A stretch of DNA of 64,000 nt, from contig NC_035435.2 in the NCBI RefSeq assembly GCF_002127325.2, forward strand, positions 123,313,127-123,377,126. Reading direction: 5' to 3'. Under the pieces are notes generated by a model, which was not told the DNA's origin, made no database searches, and saw only the letters and a list, made by a program, of their open reading frames with translations. Positions within the stretch are counted from its first letter, which is position 1; each line of letters begins with the position of its first letter. The DNA is from Helianthus annuus (Eukaryota; Streptophyta; Magnoliopsida; Asterales; Asteraceae). Position numbers and translations under genes: made by a program. Shown here in pieces: positions 36,416 through 49,205 of this stretch.

Positions 36416-37783
36416 AAAACATATGGTACAACACCTCAATGCCTTAATCAATTATGTTGAGGTGGCACTAATCAATTACGTCTTTAAGTTCATACCATTA
36501 TATGACTTCTTTGCATGCATATAGATGACCTCTTGGTTCTTTGTGTATTTACTCATGTTGTGAGTTTGAAGTTCCACAGTGTGTCGGTTTAGAATGTCCA
36601 AGAGAGTTATGTGTCTGCCTTAATCATGCCATGAGGAGTATTGTTTAAGTTTCGTAGAACGTCTACAGGAATGAGTCTTGGACGAAATGTTATGTATTTC
36701 GAAATGGGTCGATCTGGGTGAATTTACCTAGCTATGTGTACTATAACCAAAATCGGGTCAGTTTAGGTGATGTTGTTAGACGTAGATGTCGGTGGACTTG
36801 AATGCGAAGACTTGAGAAGTGGTAATGACTAGGTTGTGTTGAATTAACGTGATTACAAGCTTTATTTAAAATGAGTTTTTTGTATTTATAACTGAAGTAT
36901 TTTGATGTCACTTGCGCTAGATAACTCTTTCATGCATGTTAGACTATGAGGTGTAGAGGGGCTTGGGTTGGGGGCATTGCTCGACACGTGACAAGTGTGG
37001 GCTCCATCAGTCCACACCTTAAAAAGTGGGGTGTGGAAGGGGAGTGGCCAGACGGCGTTGGGTGCCATGTGGCACCTTATTTTCTTGGTTTTTGTTTTTT
37101 TATATTAATCATAGAATTTAGTAAAGTAATTTTAAAAGCACATTTTATTTATATTAAATAACTACAATAGAAAAATATATTACATCACCAAAAAAAAATC
37201 AATCATCTTCATCTTCATTGGATTCGAATCTACGAAGTGGCGAAACATGTTCTACCAAATTAGCTCAAATGTTTGAATTTATTTGTCTTGACTCGATTAG
37301 ATATTGGTTTTGCGTTCTCTCTTTGTCACTAATGTCTTCATTATTTGATTCGGGGTCCTCGCCATAATATTCAACGATTGCACGCCTTTCATCCTCTAAA
37401 ATCATGTTGTGTAGAATGATGCATGCGTACATCACGTTTCTTATTTGACCTTTTTCATACAATCGACAAGGCATGCTCAAAATGCGACACCTTTGTTGCA
37501 AAACACGAAATGCTCGCTCGATGTATTTGCGTGCCGCCAGTTGAACTTTGTTAAACTTTATTCTTTTAGGATCTAGGGTTCCATCTCTTGAAAATGATTT
37601 CACAAAAACAGCACACTCAGGGTAAATTCCATCAACAAGATAGTACCCATACTTGTACTCAACCCCGTTTATTCGATCATTGAAAAGGGGCGAGTGGTGT
37701 ATAATGTTTATATCGTTATGTGAACCAGGCATACCAAAGAATGCATGCCAGATCCAAATATCTTGTGATGCAACCGCTTCAAG

Positions 37784-40700
37784 TGTCACACCCCGACCAC
37801 GTAGAACATACAAAACGTGGCGGAAACGTCGGGGAGTGTTGTAACAGAATCAATTGTTTCAAATCCATGGCAAATGAAGTTTCGTTTTATAAATCAAACA
37901 TGAAAGTTTACATTGTCTGAACAAGAATCAAAGTGTACATAACATAAATTAACTAGTTCTTGTCTCGTTTTAAGTCACTAAGGCACAGGTCCGCCTAAGT
38001 ATGTCTTGATAAGTCCTATGCATCATCTCCTGAAAACACATGTGAAAATAGGTACGTCAGCATAAAAATGCCTGTGAGATACATTGGTTTTGTGAAAACG
38101 GAATTCATGACTTGAGTTTGAGAAAATGTTTAGTCATGAACCTCGTATTTTGCTTTGTCTTGTAAATCATTTGAAAAACGGTAAGATCAAATGATATGTA
38201 TAAGTAGGAGAACAATGCATGGTTAACTGAATAACCATGTAAAAAGAGTTTGTATAAGATTTGTTGTTTGTAAATCAATGTCTTGTGAAAAGCGTGTTAT
38301 TTGTATAAAATGTTCTATGTCTCAAATTGAAATGATTCAAATAACGCTACGATATGTAATACCATACAAACACTTATATATAGGAAGTACCAGCGGCGTA
38401 TCCACCATGCTTGTATCATATTACACATGCCTCGTTACTTAAATCACTTACTCAAACCAAACCATCAAGATGAAATGTTTAACAACGGTAGAAATGTTTA
38501 TGTATAGTCAAATGGTTACAACGGTTCAAAATGTAGTATAATGTGTTCATATGCTGGATGAGCATATGCAACAGAAATGCAATGTGAAACAATGTACTAC
38601 GTATGCACACAATGGGCGTACGTAGCATGAAATGTATTGTAGAGTACAACGGTTCAAAATGTAGTGTAATGTGTTCATATGCTGGATGAGCATATGCAAC
38701 AGTAATGCAATGTGAAACAATGTACTACGTATGCACACAATGGGCGTACGTAGCATGAAATGTATTGTAGAGTACAACGGTTCAAAATGTAGTGTAATGT
38801 GCTCATATGCTGGATGAGCATATGCAACAGTAATGCAATGTGAAACAATGTACTACGTATGCACACAATGGGCGTACGTAGCATGAAATGTATTGTAGAG
38901 TACAACGGTTCAAAATGTAGTGTAATGTGCTCATATGCTGGATGAGCATATGCAACAGTAATGCAATGTGAAACAATGTACTACATATGCACACAATGGG
39001 CGTACGTAGCATGAAATGTAAAACAATGTACTAAGTGCGCGCACAATGGGCATACATAGCATAAACACAATGAAATCATGTACTATATATGTACTATCGA
39101 ACATAGTAGTATATGATGTGAAAACCGGAAACCATAAAAGTAGCAAGTAGGCACATGTGTTTCACCCCAAAACGGTTTGGAAAACAGTAAAAGAGGGGTT
39201 CAATGTACTCACCTGAGATTGCTTTGGAGTTCTTGTATAATAACCAGATAATGCTAAAGATCACGGGATATCAAACGGCACCTAATAGGTAGCTATGTTA
39301 ATATACCGGACCAAATCGGAAGGATCGGATAGTACGCGGGTTCGTAAACCAAACGAGTATGGAGACTCGTGTAATATGGTTTAACAAAGCCTACATACTA
39401 AAATGAAACTTAACCTAAGTGCTTACGGTCCATCACGACCCGTTTAGGTAGCTTATGCTACCTTACGCGTCGTTCGCGTAGAACGCGTCTGGAACGCCTA
39501 ACATCGTGACCACTAGGTATAACCCCGGAAGGTTACAACTATGGCCACCTAAAGTGTTTGGTCGGATCCTAATGATCGACCAAATGGGTCGGGTTCGAAA
39601 GTATAAGCGATGGTTTAGATCGCTTACCTTACGACCCTATATAAGCACTAAACTAAAAGTGACGAGCTAAGCATGTTAGAACATGCTTAACTAAGTTTGA
39701 AAACAAGTTTGACATCAAAACAAACGGCTTTGATGCCCACGAGTAGTTTGGTTACAAAATATGCAAGAATGCACATTTTGGCCAAAACTACGACTCGTCA
39801 CTGAGCCTAGATAACGTGGTGATCAGTAGGTATAGTCACTACGGACTATAACCATCGTGATCACGCTCACGTTATGAAGTTCCATGAACTTCGCATCGAC
39901 CATAAGCTGGTCAATGCAGAAAGTCAACAAAACGTTGACTTTCGGACTCGAAAAGCGAATAAAAGAACGAAAGAAGACTTACGGAGGGTCCTCGAATGCT
40001 AATCTAGACCAAAATGGCTCAGGTATGAAACAATGGTTCCAACTTAGAGCCTTAAGATCAGATTGTGTGGGTTTTGGAACAAAGGGGGGGGGGTACTTAT
40101 AGGAAAAGTGGAACCGTTAGGATCGTTTATCGAATATCGTGCCGCGATCTCGTGCGTACACTTGTCGAAATGTTGTGGTAAGTCAGAAAATGCCCCTTGG
40201 CTCTTGATTGGGTGAAAGGGCATCGCCCCTTGATCGAACGAAAGGCCAACTGCATTAAATGCATACATTGAATCTGTCTGATAGTCCCACGCGGCGCGCG
40301 TTAGGATATGCAAAAACTCAGGCGGGCCGCCTGAGCCCGTCTGATCTGCATATACTTTGAAAAATGACAGTTTTGGTCCCTGTTGCGTATTTAAGCCATT
40401 TCCGACACTTCTAAGGCCCGTAAAGTCAACTTTAAGGCCCTAAAATGATGCCTAAACATTGTGGACATGAAACATGCTCAAAAATGTTCCGGATGTTGGT
40501 TCGTTTGGTCGTACGAACGCGATGTTCGCTTAATTACGACGGAATGCGCATAAGCGCGAAAAACGATCCAAATGACGCGACGAATGGATTTTTCTCATGC
40601 CAAACACTAAGGCATAATATAAGGATGCTTACATAAATTTTTGGATGTCCGGATGTATTCAGAACGTAAGTTATGCGCGAAAGTGCAAACTTGTGCACTT

Positions 40701-41178
40701 TTTGACACTTTTAGTCCCTGAATGATCCAAAAGTTTGTTTTAGCATACCAAACACTTCAAAGCCTATTTCTAAGCTATGTAGAGGATATTTAGGGTATGT
40801 TTAACTTATGGACATGTTCCGGAACGTTCGTTACAGTTCAAATTGGCATACTTTCGCAGTTTGTCAAGTTTAGTCCCTGTAAGCGAATTAACTTGTTTTT
40901 GCTATACCAAAGCCTTCAAAACTTATTTCTAAGTTATGTAAAGGTTATTTAAGGTATGTTGAGTATATGTTGATGTTCCGGAGTATTTGTCGCGTTAAAC
41001 TGAGTACGTTTACGCACCAGTTTGCGTATAATGCTCTAGAAAGCAATGTAGAGTTTGAAATTGAACAATAATTGATATGTGCAAAACATACACATATTTA
41101 TACAAGATCCCAAGTATGAAATACAATATTTCATCGGCTTGGTATTTTTTTGATGGTCGCGATGACACAGGTGTCACA
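37784..41178 (+). mobile_element. Solo LTR, 3.4 kb, inside Harbinger copy 1
   Basis: Starts TGTCACACCCCGACCACG and ends ACACAGGTGTCACA between perfect 5-base duplications TCAAG (37779-37783, 41179-41183). The start is not repeated near the end, so this is one LTR and not a full element. It holds a 128-base minisatellite and several phrases such as AGTCCCTGAATGATCC spaced through 40370-40910. No coding frame is visible. Confidence 0.85.
38518..39025. repeat. Minisatellite, 128-base unit, about four copies
   Basis: Units begin near 38518, 38646, 38774 and 38902 and are nearly identical. Each holds a hairpin CATATGCTGGATGAGCATATG-type dyad and a second dyad TACTACGTATGC..GGGCGTACGTAGCA. The last unit decays after 39025. 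It lies in the solo LTR. Confidence 0.92.
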
Positions 41179-42527
41179 TCAAGTATGATAGCTGGCATTC
41201 CATGATATCCACTTGTATGAGAGCCTTGCCATGCAGTTAGACAAAATTCCCACTCCCATTTCATACAATCTAAACTACCGATCATCCCGGGAAGACCATG
41301 ATATTCAGCGTGATGTTTCGAAAATTGTTGCATATCACTAAACGTCGGTTTTCTCAAGTATCTTTACATATATAGTTCAATGATGTACACACAAAAATTG
41401 TGAAGCCTTTCCCTAGCCACTCGTGCCGACATTTTTAAGTAGTCGTCCATTATGTCAGAACTATTGTCGTAAGCCAATTGTTTTAGGGCAGTTGTAACCT
41501 TTTGCCACGTGGTAAATCCAAAATTACCACGCGCATCGGGTCTTTGTCCAAAAAAAAACATAATTATCCTCTAATAATCCTTCGATATTCCTAAAAGTAA
41601 ATTTTTACTCATATGGTACAACACCTCAATGCCTTAATCAATTATGTTGAGGTGGCACTAATCAATTAGGTCTTTAAGTTCGTACCATTATATGACTTCT
41701 TTGCATGCATATAGATGACCTCTTGGTTCTTTGTGTATTTACTCATGTTGTGAGTTTGAAGTTCCACAGTGTGTCGGTTTAGAATGTCCAAGAGAGTTAT
41801 GTGTCTGCCTTAATCATGCCATGAGGAGTATTGTTTAAGTTTTGTAGAACGTCTACAGGAATGAGTCTTGGACGAAATGTTATGTATTTCGAAATGGGTC
41901 GATCTGGGTGAATTTACCTAGCTATGTGTACTATAACCAAAATCGGGTCAGTTTAGGTGATGTTGTTAGACGTAGATGTAGGTGGACTTGAATGCGAAGA
42001 CTTGAGAAGTGGTAATGACTAGGTTGTGTTAAATTAACGTGATTACAAGCTTTATTTAAAATGAGTTTTTTGTATTTATAACTGAAGTATTTTGATGTCA
42101 CTTGCGCTAGATAACTCTTTCATGCATGTTAGACTATGAGGTGTAGAGGGGCTTGGGTTGGGGGCATTGCTCGACACGTGACAGGTGTGGGCTCCATCAG
42201 TCCACACCTTAAAAAGTGGGGTGTGGAAGGGGAGTGGCCAGACAGCGTTGGGTGCCATGTGGCACCTTATTTTCTTGGTTTTTGTTTTTTTATATTAATC
42301 ATAGAATTTAGTAAAGTAATTTTAAAAGCACATTTTATTTATATTAAATAACTACAATAGAAAAATGTATTACATCACCAAAAAAAATCAATCATCTTCA
42401 TCTTCATTGGATTCGAATCTACAAAGTGGCGAAACATGTTCTACCAAATTAGCTCAAATGTTTAGCTCAAATGTTTGAATTTATTTGTCTTGACTCGATT
42501 AGATATTGGTTTTGCGTTCTCTCTTTG

Positions 42528-44373
42528 TGTAACACCCCGAATTTCGTATGACACGTTCTAATGTTTTATCCGCATATTTTTTTTATGAAAAGAAATGGTA
42601 AACATAATTTTTACCATCATTAAGGTTTTATAAATATTAATAAAAAAGAGGCCTTATGTATGCATGGATGTTACTAGAGAATTATAAAAATAAAAAGAAA
42701 GTGTTATGTTCTAAAAAGATGAAGGAGGTTAAGTGAAAATGTGAGATTAAAACACCTAACTAAAAAAAATGCCCAGTATGTGTGTGTGGGTGTATGTTCG
42801 ATCAAGAGAGAGAAGCCAGGAGGAACTTCTCCTTCATAACCCTAGTCCTTCAATTCCCCACAAAATTGAAGGAGTAAAAGGCTGAGATTTCAATGCATGA
42901 GCTAGGAATCATGATTCCCTAAGTGTTATAAGTGTCAAGTAAGTTTAATTTCATGATTTGGTGATATTTGATGTAGTGGGTTTAGTGTAATCCGTGAATG
43001 CAATGTTAAATCTAGTATGAATAATGGTTGCTATGGTAGTGTAGACATCAAGATATGATAAATTCTGAATATGATGATGAATTTGGGGAAAACCCACTTA
43101 TATGCTCATGAATAATTTGAAGTTGTGAAATTTTATATGTTAATTAGATGAATGTTGGTGATATTATGATAAATAGGTGAGTTAGAACAAAGCGTATATG
43201 TTTATGATGACAAATTGTGATGCTAAGAGATACATATACTAACTATGTTAATTAATGGATGAATTACAAAGGAAAACATGCTTTAAGTACTTGTACTTTA
43301 TGCTTATTAATTAGTATGCACATAAGGTGTTCGATGAAATGCCTAAGTCGGTTAGGTTATGGTTTTACATGAATACTTGATGAGTTAATGTAACGTGTTT
43401 ATGGTAATGATGTATGTGATTAGTAGACCTCATAAAGAAGGACAGTGAATTGTGAAAGTAATGAAAGCTAAGTGTATGAGTTATGATGTATAGGAACAAA
43501 GAAGGAAGAAGGAGCAAGTCACTCCAAAGCGCAAGGAACCCAAGACCACGGTAAGTTCATATGAACTTTATGTACTCTACTTGTAGATTTATGAATGATA
43601 ATATTTAGTACTATGAATTTAGTGTAAGTTTCCTTTACGATTCATGATTGATTTAATAGACATAAAGAGTTTATATGGAGAAATGTCCAAAAGATAAGGT
43701 TTGAAGCAAATTGGAAAATAACCCGTTTAATGGGTTGGAATGATAAGTAGAATGATTGTTGGAATGTTTGAGAATTTGACTTGTTCATAACGGGTCAAAT
43801 AATGTAAGTATAATGAAGGACTTGATACATAGCGGTTCGTTATAAATGAATCGGAAAGTGGTATGATGAATGTTTCCGAATGGAGGTGATAATGTTAGTA
43901 AAGTTATGTGATATGTTAATGGGTCGACAGATGATACGGAATTAAAAGGATTTCAATAGTTATATATTACGAACTAACAATGTTTTGTTGTTATGAATGA
44001 TAGGTAAATCTCTTGCTTGATTGCGGCGCACTCGGACCGAACACACAATGTCGACTTTTTACACGCTTCCGGTTCAAGTTGTCTATTATGTATGGGTCAA
44101 AGTTTTTATTTTGTGATATGGTGTTAAACTTGTGTTTAGTATGTTAGTATGTAGTTTGGATTTCTAAACCTTTTGTATAGGTTGTACAAAATGTTTATGG
44201 TGAACCTTATATGGTCACCACTTTGCTATTTTGAAAAATGTCGTGGAACTTAAGTAAATTGACGATGTTAAAAGCAGGGGAAAAGTTCTTAATGCAAACG
44301 GGTCATGTCAAATTTTTGTAAAATTGTAAGAATTTTTTTGTTATTAGTCGAATGTGAAAAGTTGGGCGTCACA
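42528..44373 (+). repeat. 5' LTR (1846 bp)
   Basis: TGTAACACCCCGAATTTCG..GTTGGGCGTCACA. It differs from the 3' LTR by only a handful of substitutions and small indels, for example GATGATGAATTTG against GATGAGAATTTG, pointing to a recent insertion. Confidence 0.95.
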
Positions 44374-44376
44374 AGT

Positions 44377-44388
44377 TGGTATCAGAGC
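44377..44388 (+). other. Primer-binding site
   Basis: TGGTATCAGAGC, a perfect match to the usual initiator tRNA-Met site, three bases after the 5' LTR. Confidence 0.92.
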
Positions 44389-44584
44389 CTAGGTTTGAGT
44401 GATTTGAACACAATAAAGTGTTCGAACTCAAACCGAAAGCTCGTAAGAATGGGTGTGTTCGCTCCGAGACGCAAAAAGAGGTAAATATTCTAATAAATTT
44501 TTATATAGTAATTGGTGTGTTCGGCCCCCCAAAGTTGGACAAATGAAATGTGAGCTAAACATTAGGTTATATCAGAGCTGGCGC

Positions 44585-44715
44585 CGCACACAGTTGTGTC
44601 GTTAAGTGACACAGCTGTGTGGACCATTGATGCTTGCTGCTGATATCAGGGTGTGTGGCAAGGCTGACACAGCTGTGTGACATTGTACTCAGATAACCAA
44701 CACAGCTGTGTCTGG
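44585..44715. repeat. Four copies of the palindrome ACACAGCTGTGT
   Basis: ACACAGTTGTGT once and ACACAGCTGTGT three times within 130 bases just after the PBS, at spacings of about 20-55 bases. Confidence 0.85.
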
Positions 44716-46149
44716 GCAAATTTCCACAAACTTCATAGTTTCTTGAGTTTTCCGCAACGAATCACCAACAAGCTTTCCAAAACTACAATATTCAAATAAA
44801 ACACAATCAAATGTCGATTCAATCGAATTTGTAACCATGTATAAAATGGGGGATGATATCTATTAATAATATGTATATTTACCGACATATTAAAAAAAAT
44901 GTAAATGTAAGGTTTGAATTCTTGAATGAATTCAAACATGAATGGAATGAAAAGAATAGAAAGTATGAACAGAGGTTTGAATCCATAGGAGAATACGGAT
45001 CAAACTTATGAAGAATGAAAAGAAGGAATGAAAGTTAAATCAGCGGGTGAATGCGGATTAAACACGAAAGAAAAAAAAGAAGAAGAATGAAAGGCTTGAG
45101 CCCGTAAGCAGGAACGGATCAAGTATGCGGAAAAAGTATAATTCGATGCAAGGTAAGTAAAGTTCACGCTCATTTCGTAGAATACTTATTTATTTTACGA
45201 GTGATAAGTACAATAGGGTGAATTATGAAATATGAGGTTCCGACACGAAATGATATGGGTCGGAACGAGCGAAAATGATGAAAACCATGCTTAATGGTAA
45301 AAAGGGGGCAAAATGATAATTTAGTCATAAATGACGAAAGTACAATGAGTTTTGAAAGATTACGTTAGGATATATGCCATAATGAATAACAAGGGTAAAA
45401 CGGTAACTTAGTTATATGTTGACGAATGAAAGTAAAGTTTAAAGGACACCCTATGACGTAAGCGATGATGGGTTAAATGCGTGGGAGAAAGGTTTAAGGA
45501 TTATGACCATACGGTGAAAATCCGTGATGAGTCAAATGAGAGAATTGGTAAATAAATACCAATTTATTTAAATGCAAAAAGGTTTGGGTTGTTTAGACCA
45601 AACGGGTCAGTTGATGATGATATTATCATTTGACGATGATGACTAACGAACGTTTGTTGAGTTTTATGCTGACCGGATTGATAGCATACGGAAATTACAT
45701 TGCTATTAATTAGCAAGTAAAAATGCAATGTACTTAAATGGGTCAATGCTTTGATTCAAGCCAGGTATGTACGAATAAGATTGTAGTTAAAAAGTGTGAC
45801 TTGTGGTCAATTATGTATTAAGGTCCTTTGTCGTAAGAACCGGAGCATTTGTTGACCAAAATGCCCTCGAATGACAAATTGGTAAACGACCCTTATGGGG
45901 TTCATGAGAAATTGGGATCAAACAAACGTGTTCGTTTGATAAATACATGAACGGGTCGAATAATTCTTAAATGAATATTAAGCCGAAAGCTTGTAAGTTA
46001 AGAATTTTCTTAATCCGGATGTGGGATTTTGAGTCCATATGAAAGAGGACCAAATTTTGGTCATGTAGGAAGAAACGGAAGGTTAAATGGGTAAACGGTT
46101 CAAAAGTTATGCGCGTTTAAGTATGCAAGAACGACGGAAAAATATGCTG

Positions 46150-46280
46150 CTGTGCAGGCTCCACCGTAAATTACGGTGGGTACCGTAATTTACGATGGGT
46201 ACTGGGGACACATGTTTGCACCGTAAGACAGCAGGTTCCCACCGTAAGTTACGGTAGGTACCGTAATTTACGGTGGAGGT
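46150..46280. repeat. Palindromic repeats ACCGTAAATTACGGT
   Basis: Near-perfect dyads: CACCGTAAATTACGGTGG, then TACCGTAATTTACGATGG; after a spacer CACCGTAAGTTACGGTAG and TACCGTAATTTACGGTGG. Two pairs arranged as a duplicated doublet. Confidence 0.85.
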
Positions 46281-46392
46281 CAAGTTTGAGCCAAAATATA
46301 TATGACATTGTGTAATCACTTTGGGATGCACTTTTTGGCCGAAATCAAGTTTCTGATGCATTTGTGATAAAGGACTTTTGTTCAAAAAAAAT

Positions 46393-46453
46393 CCAAGGGG
46401 CTGTCGCCCCTTGGACCCCGCTTCTCTCGGGGGCGCTGCCCCCGAACCCCCGT
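46393..46453. repeat. GC-rich block shared with 52738-52796 and 53246-53285
   Basis: GGGGCTGTCGCCCCTTGGAC followed by CCCGCTT..GGGGGCGCTGCCCCC. The same phrase pattern occurs in the LTR-like segment at 52440-53580. Confidence 0.8.
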
Positions 46454-47110
46454 TAGTATAGAAAGGTATGCAAGTATGAAGTAATGTATGAAAGATATGT
46501 ACGTATGAAGATGCGTATGTAAGTAAGTACAAATGTTGTATGAGTATGAATATGTTATTATTTTTAAAGTGTTGAAGTGTTATTAACATTGTATGAAAGT
46601 TTATGGGCATTATCTATATAAAATGCGAAGGTCCTTATAAATTTCAATTATGTAAGCTTAGGTCTTACAAGTTATATTATTTGGTCCATGTATAGTATAA
46701 TGTTAATGCAAATCGGGAAGTCGTAAAAAAAATAATAGTAATTATGGGTGAATAAACACCAAGTCGAACAAAAATATGAAAGGAAATGTGATAACCGTTA
46801 GTGTTATGGATGAGAATGATGAAATCCTTGGCTGATGAAAGTATGTAGATGTGTATGTAAGCATGTATGAAGGTACGTATGAGTGTGTGCATTATATAAC
46901 GATAAGTAAGTACGTAAGCATGTACGTATGGAGGTGTTTATGTTTGCAAGTATGTTTTCGGGTGTATGTAAATAGATATATGAGTGTACATATATGAACA
47001 TATGTACGTATGTATGAAATGGGATTGAATGTGCACAAAGGAATAAAGCTGGTATGTATGAATATACGTGTGAATGAACGTATGCACGAAGTAGGGATTA
47101 TCGCCCATCA

Positions 47111-47942
47111 GTGGATGTATGCATGTATGTATGTATGTATGTATGTATGTATGTATGTATGTATGTATGTATGTATGTATGTATGTATGTATGTATGTAT
47201 GTATGTATGTATGTATGTATGTATGTATGTATGTATGTATGTATGTATGTATGTATGTATGTATGTATGTATGTATGTATGTATGTATGTATGTATGTAT
47301 GTATGTATGTATGTATGTATGTATGTATGTATGTATGTATGTATGTATGTATGTATGTATGTATGTATGTATGTATGTATGTATGTATGTACGTATGTAT
47401 GTACGTACGTATGTATGTATGTATGTATGTATGTATGTATGTATGTATGTATGTATGTATGTATGTATGTATGTTATGTATGTATGTATGTATGTATGTA
47501 TGTATGTATGTATGTATGTATGTATGTATGTATGTATGTATGTATGTATGTATGTATGTATGTATGTATGTATGTATGTATGTATGTATGTATGTATGTA
47601 TGTATGTATGTATGTATGTATGTATGTATGTATGTATGTATGTATGTATGTATGTATGTATGTATGTATGTATGTATGTATGTATGTATGTATGTATGTA
47701 TGTATGTATGTATGTATGTATGTATGTATGTATGTATGTATGTATGTATGTATGTATGTATGTATGTATGTATGTATGTATGTATGTATGTATGTATGTA
47801 TGTATGTATGTATGTATGTATGTATGTATGTATGTATGTATGTATGTATGTATGTATGTATGTATGTATGTATGTATGTATGTATGTATGTATGTATGTA
47901 TGTATGTATGTATGTATGTATGTATGTATGTATGTATGTATT
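47111..47942. repeat. (TATG)n tetranucleotide array, about 830 bp
   Basis: Roughly 205 units. Interruptions are one TACG near 47389, a TACGTACG cluster at 47401-47410 and a one-unit phase shift at 47472. The array is open in several frames on both strands because 4-base units give 12-base codon cycles; those frames are not genes. Confidence 0.98.
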
Positions 47943-49191
47943 CATGTAGGTATGTTTGTATGTATGAACATACGTGTGGATGTACGTATATGAGTATGCA
48001 TAGTAGCATGTAACGGTAACAAACGTAGAACGAAGTTTAACTCCTGAGTTAAGCATGAATAAGTGAGTTTGATATAGTAGTTTGGTTCTAGTAGTAAAAC
48101 TATAAGCAAAAGTTTACGGTATACTTATGATCATATCCTAACCCATTATGTAGCTAAAGAAGCAATTAGGAAAAAAAAAAACATGAAATACTTGTACATC
48201 ATGCTTAGAAAGTAGTACGCACACCAAGTGTTTGATGAAATGTGTAAAAGACAATAATGAGTGAAATTGTATGCAAGTAATGGGTAAACAGATATAGTTC
48301 ATGTGGAGACTATGTAGGGATGATGTTGAGTATGCTTTATGCTGTTTGAATGGATTAATGAAGGTCAAATGTGAGATGTGAATTTGATATGGTTGTTCAT
48401 ATGTATAAGCATATATGCCAATAAGAATGTGAATGTAATGACATGAATGTATAGGAAATCATATTAAGATGGTTGAGAGCGTGGAAGGCTAACGGGCTAA
48501 GAAGACTCAAGTATGCGAACGCAAATACGGACGCGCAAGGTAAGTGTATTCCGGACTTACCCTTTAGTTTCTAAAATGTATTGTAGTATGACGATTATCG
48601 TGAGTCATGTAAGAAAGTATGAATCAATGGAAGTATTAAGGTAAGTTTTGCAAAATGAGTCGAAAAGTGGTTAAGGGAAGAGTTTCTAACAAGTGCGGGT
48701 AAGAGGGACCTTACAATTTGGTATCATGTATTAAGAGAAGGTAAGTAGTTACAATTGTGGATATGGATTTGATTGAATGTAAGTAGTTGAAACTAGTGGG
48801 AGAGTATGACTATGAACGCGTAAGATGTAGATTGTAAGTATGTGCGTACGGATAGAAAAGTATGTAATACTGGATTGGTATTTAGCTAAATGCATGGACG
48901 AATGAGGTTTGTTTATGTGTATACGTGAACCTATTTATATGAATGAAGTCTAACGATGCTAATCGATTTTATATTAAGATTATAATGGAAGTGTAGGATT
49001 ACTAATAATGGAAGTAAAGATTCGGTATTGAAGTCCGATGAATGTGTTCGAATGGACGGGTTAGTGGATTTACATAAGTGAGATCCAGAGATGTTGACGC
49101 TTGAATATACGTGTTTTAAAATTTATGTATGATGTCACCGGTTGCTAACAATGTGATTGTATGTATTCTGGTTTCGGGGACGAAACCATCT

Positions 49192-49205
49192 TAAGGGGGT
49201 AGACT
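49192..49205 (+). other. Polypurine tract
   Basis: TAAGGGGGTAGACT directly before the 3' LTR; priming site for plus-strand synthesis. Confidence 0.8.

Larger units (their letters stand above)
37265..41580 (-). pseudogene. PIF/Harbinger transposase, copy 1, split by an LTR
   Basis: Two blocks on the minus strand make up a DDE_4-type (ALP1-like) nuclease. Block 41561-41184 gives FGFTTWQKVTTALKQLAYD, then LRKPTFSDMQQ and GMIGSLDCMKWEWE, with the first catalytic Asp in SLDC. Block 37783-37265 gives AVASQDIWIWHAFFGMPGSH, YYLVDGIYPECAVFVKSFSR (second Asp) and IERAFRVLQQRCRILSMPCR (Glu). The solo LTR separates them with a TCAAG duplication. A TAA stop lies just before RYLRKPT. The residue before IERAF is Tyr here and Asp in copy 2. 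The N-terminus is missing at the duplication boundary, so the gene is dead. Confidence 0.85.
36420..41611. repeat. Tandem duplication, unit 1
   Basis: From ATGGTACAACACCTCAATGC at 36420 the sequence repeats from 41613 onward. The first roughly 900 bases of each unit differ at only about ten positions plus a 12-base insertion. Unit 1 ends at TTTTTACTCAT (41611); both break sites share CAT. With its solo LTR removed the unit is about 1.8 kb. It contains a truncated Harbinger element whose left end is near 36950. Confidence 0.85.

Noticed and set aside
38518..39025. CRISPR-like array
   Set aside because: Units are whole 128-base tandem copies without variable spacers, inside a plant LTR.
37784..41178. 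Complete LTR retrotransposon in Harbinger copy 1
   Set aside because: The first bases are not repeated at the end and there is no PBS or polypurine tract, so a solo LTR fits better.
46107..46610. 167-residue open frame on the minus strand
   Set aside because: It runs through palindromic and GC-rich repeats, shows no domain, and is not conserved in style with a known gag or pol.
46938..48056. Long open frames of repeated His-Thr-Tyr-Ile or Met-Tyr-Val-Cys
   Set aside because: They are translations of the (TATG)n array, open in several frames on both strands; not genes.
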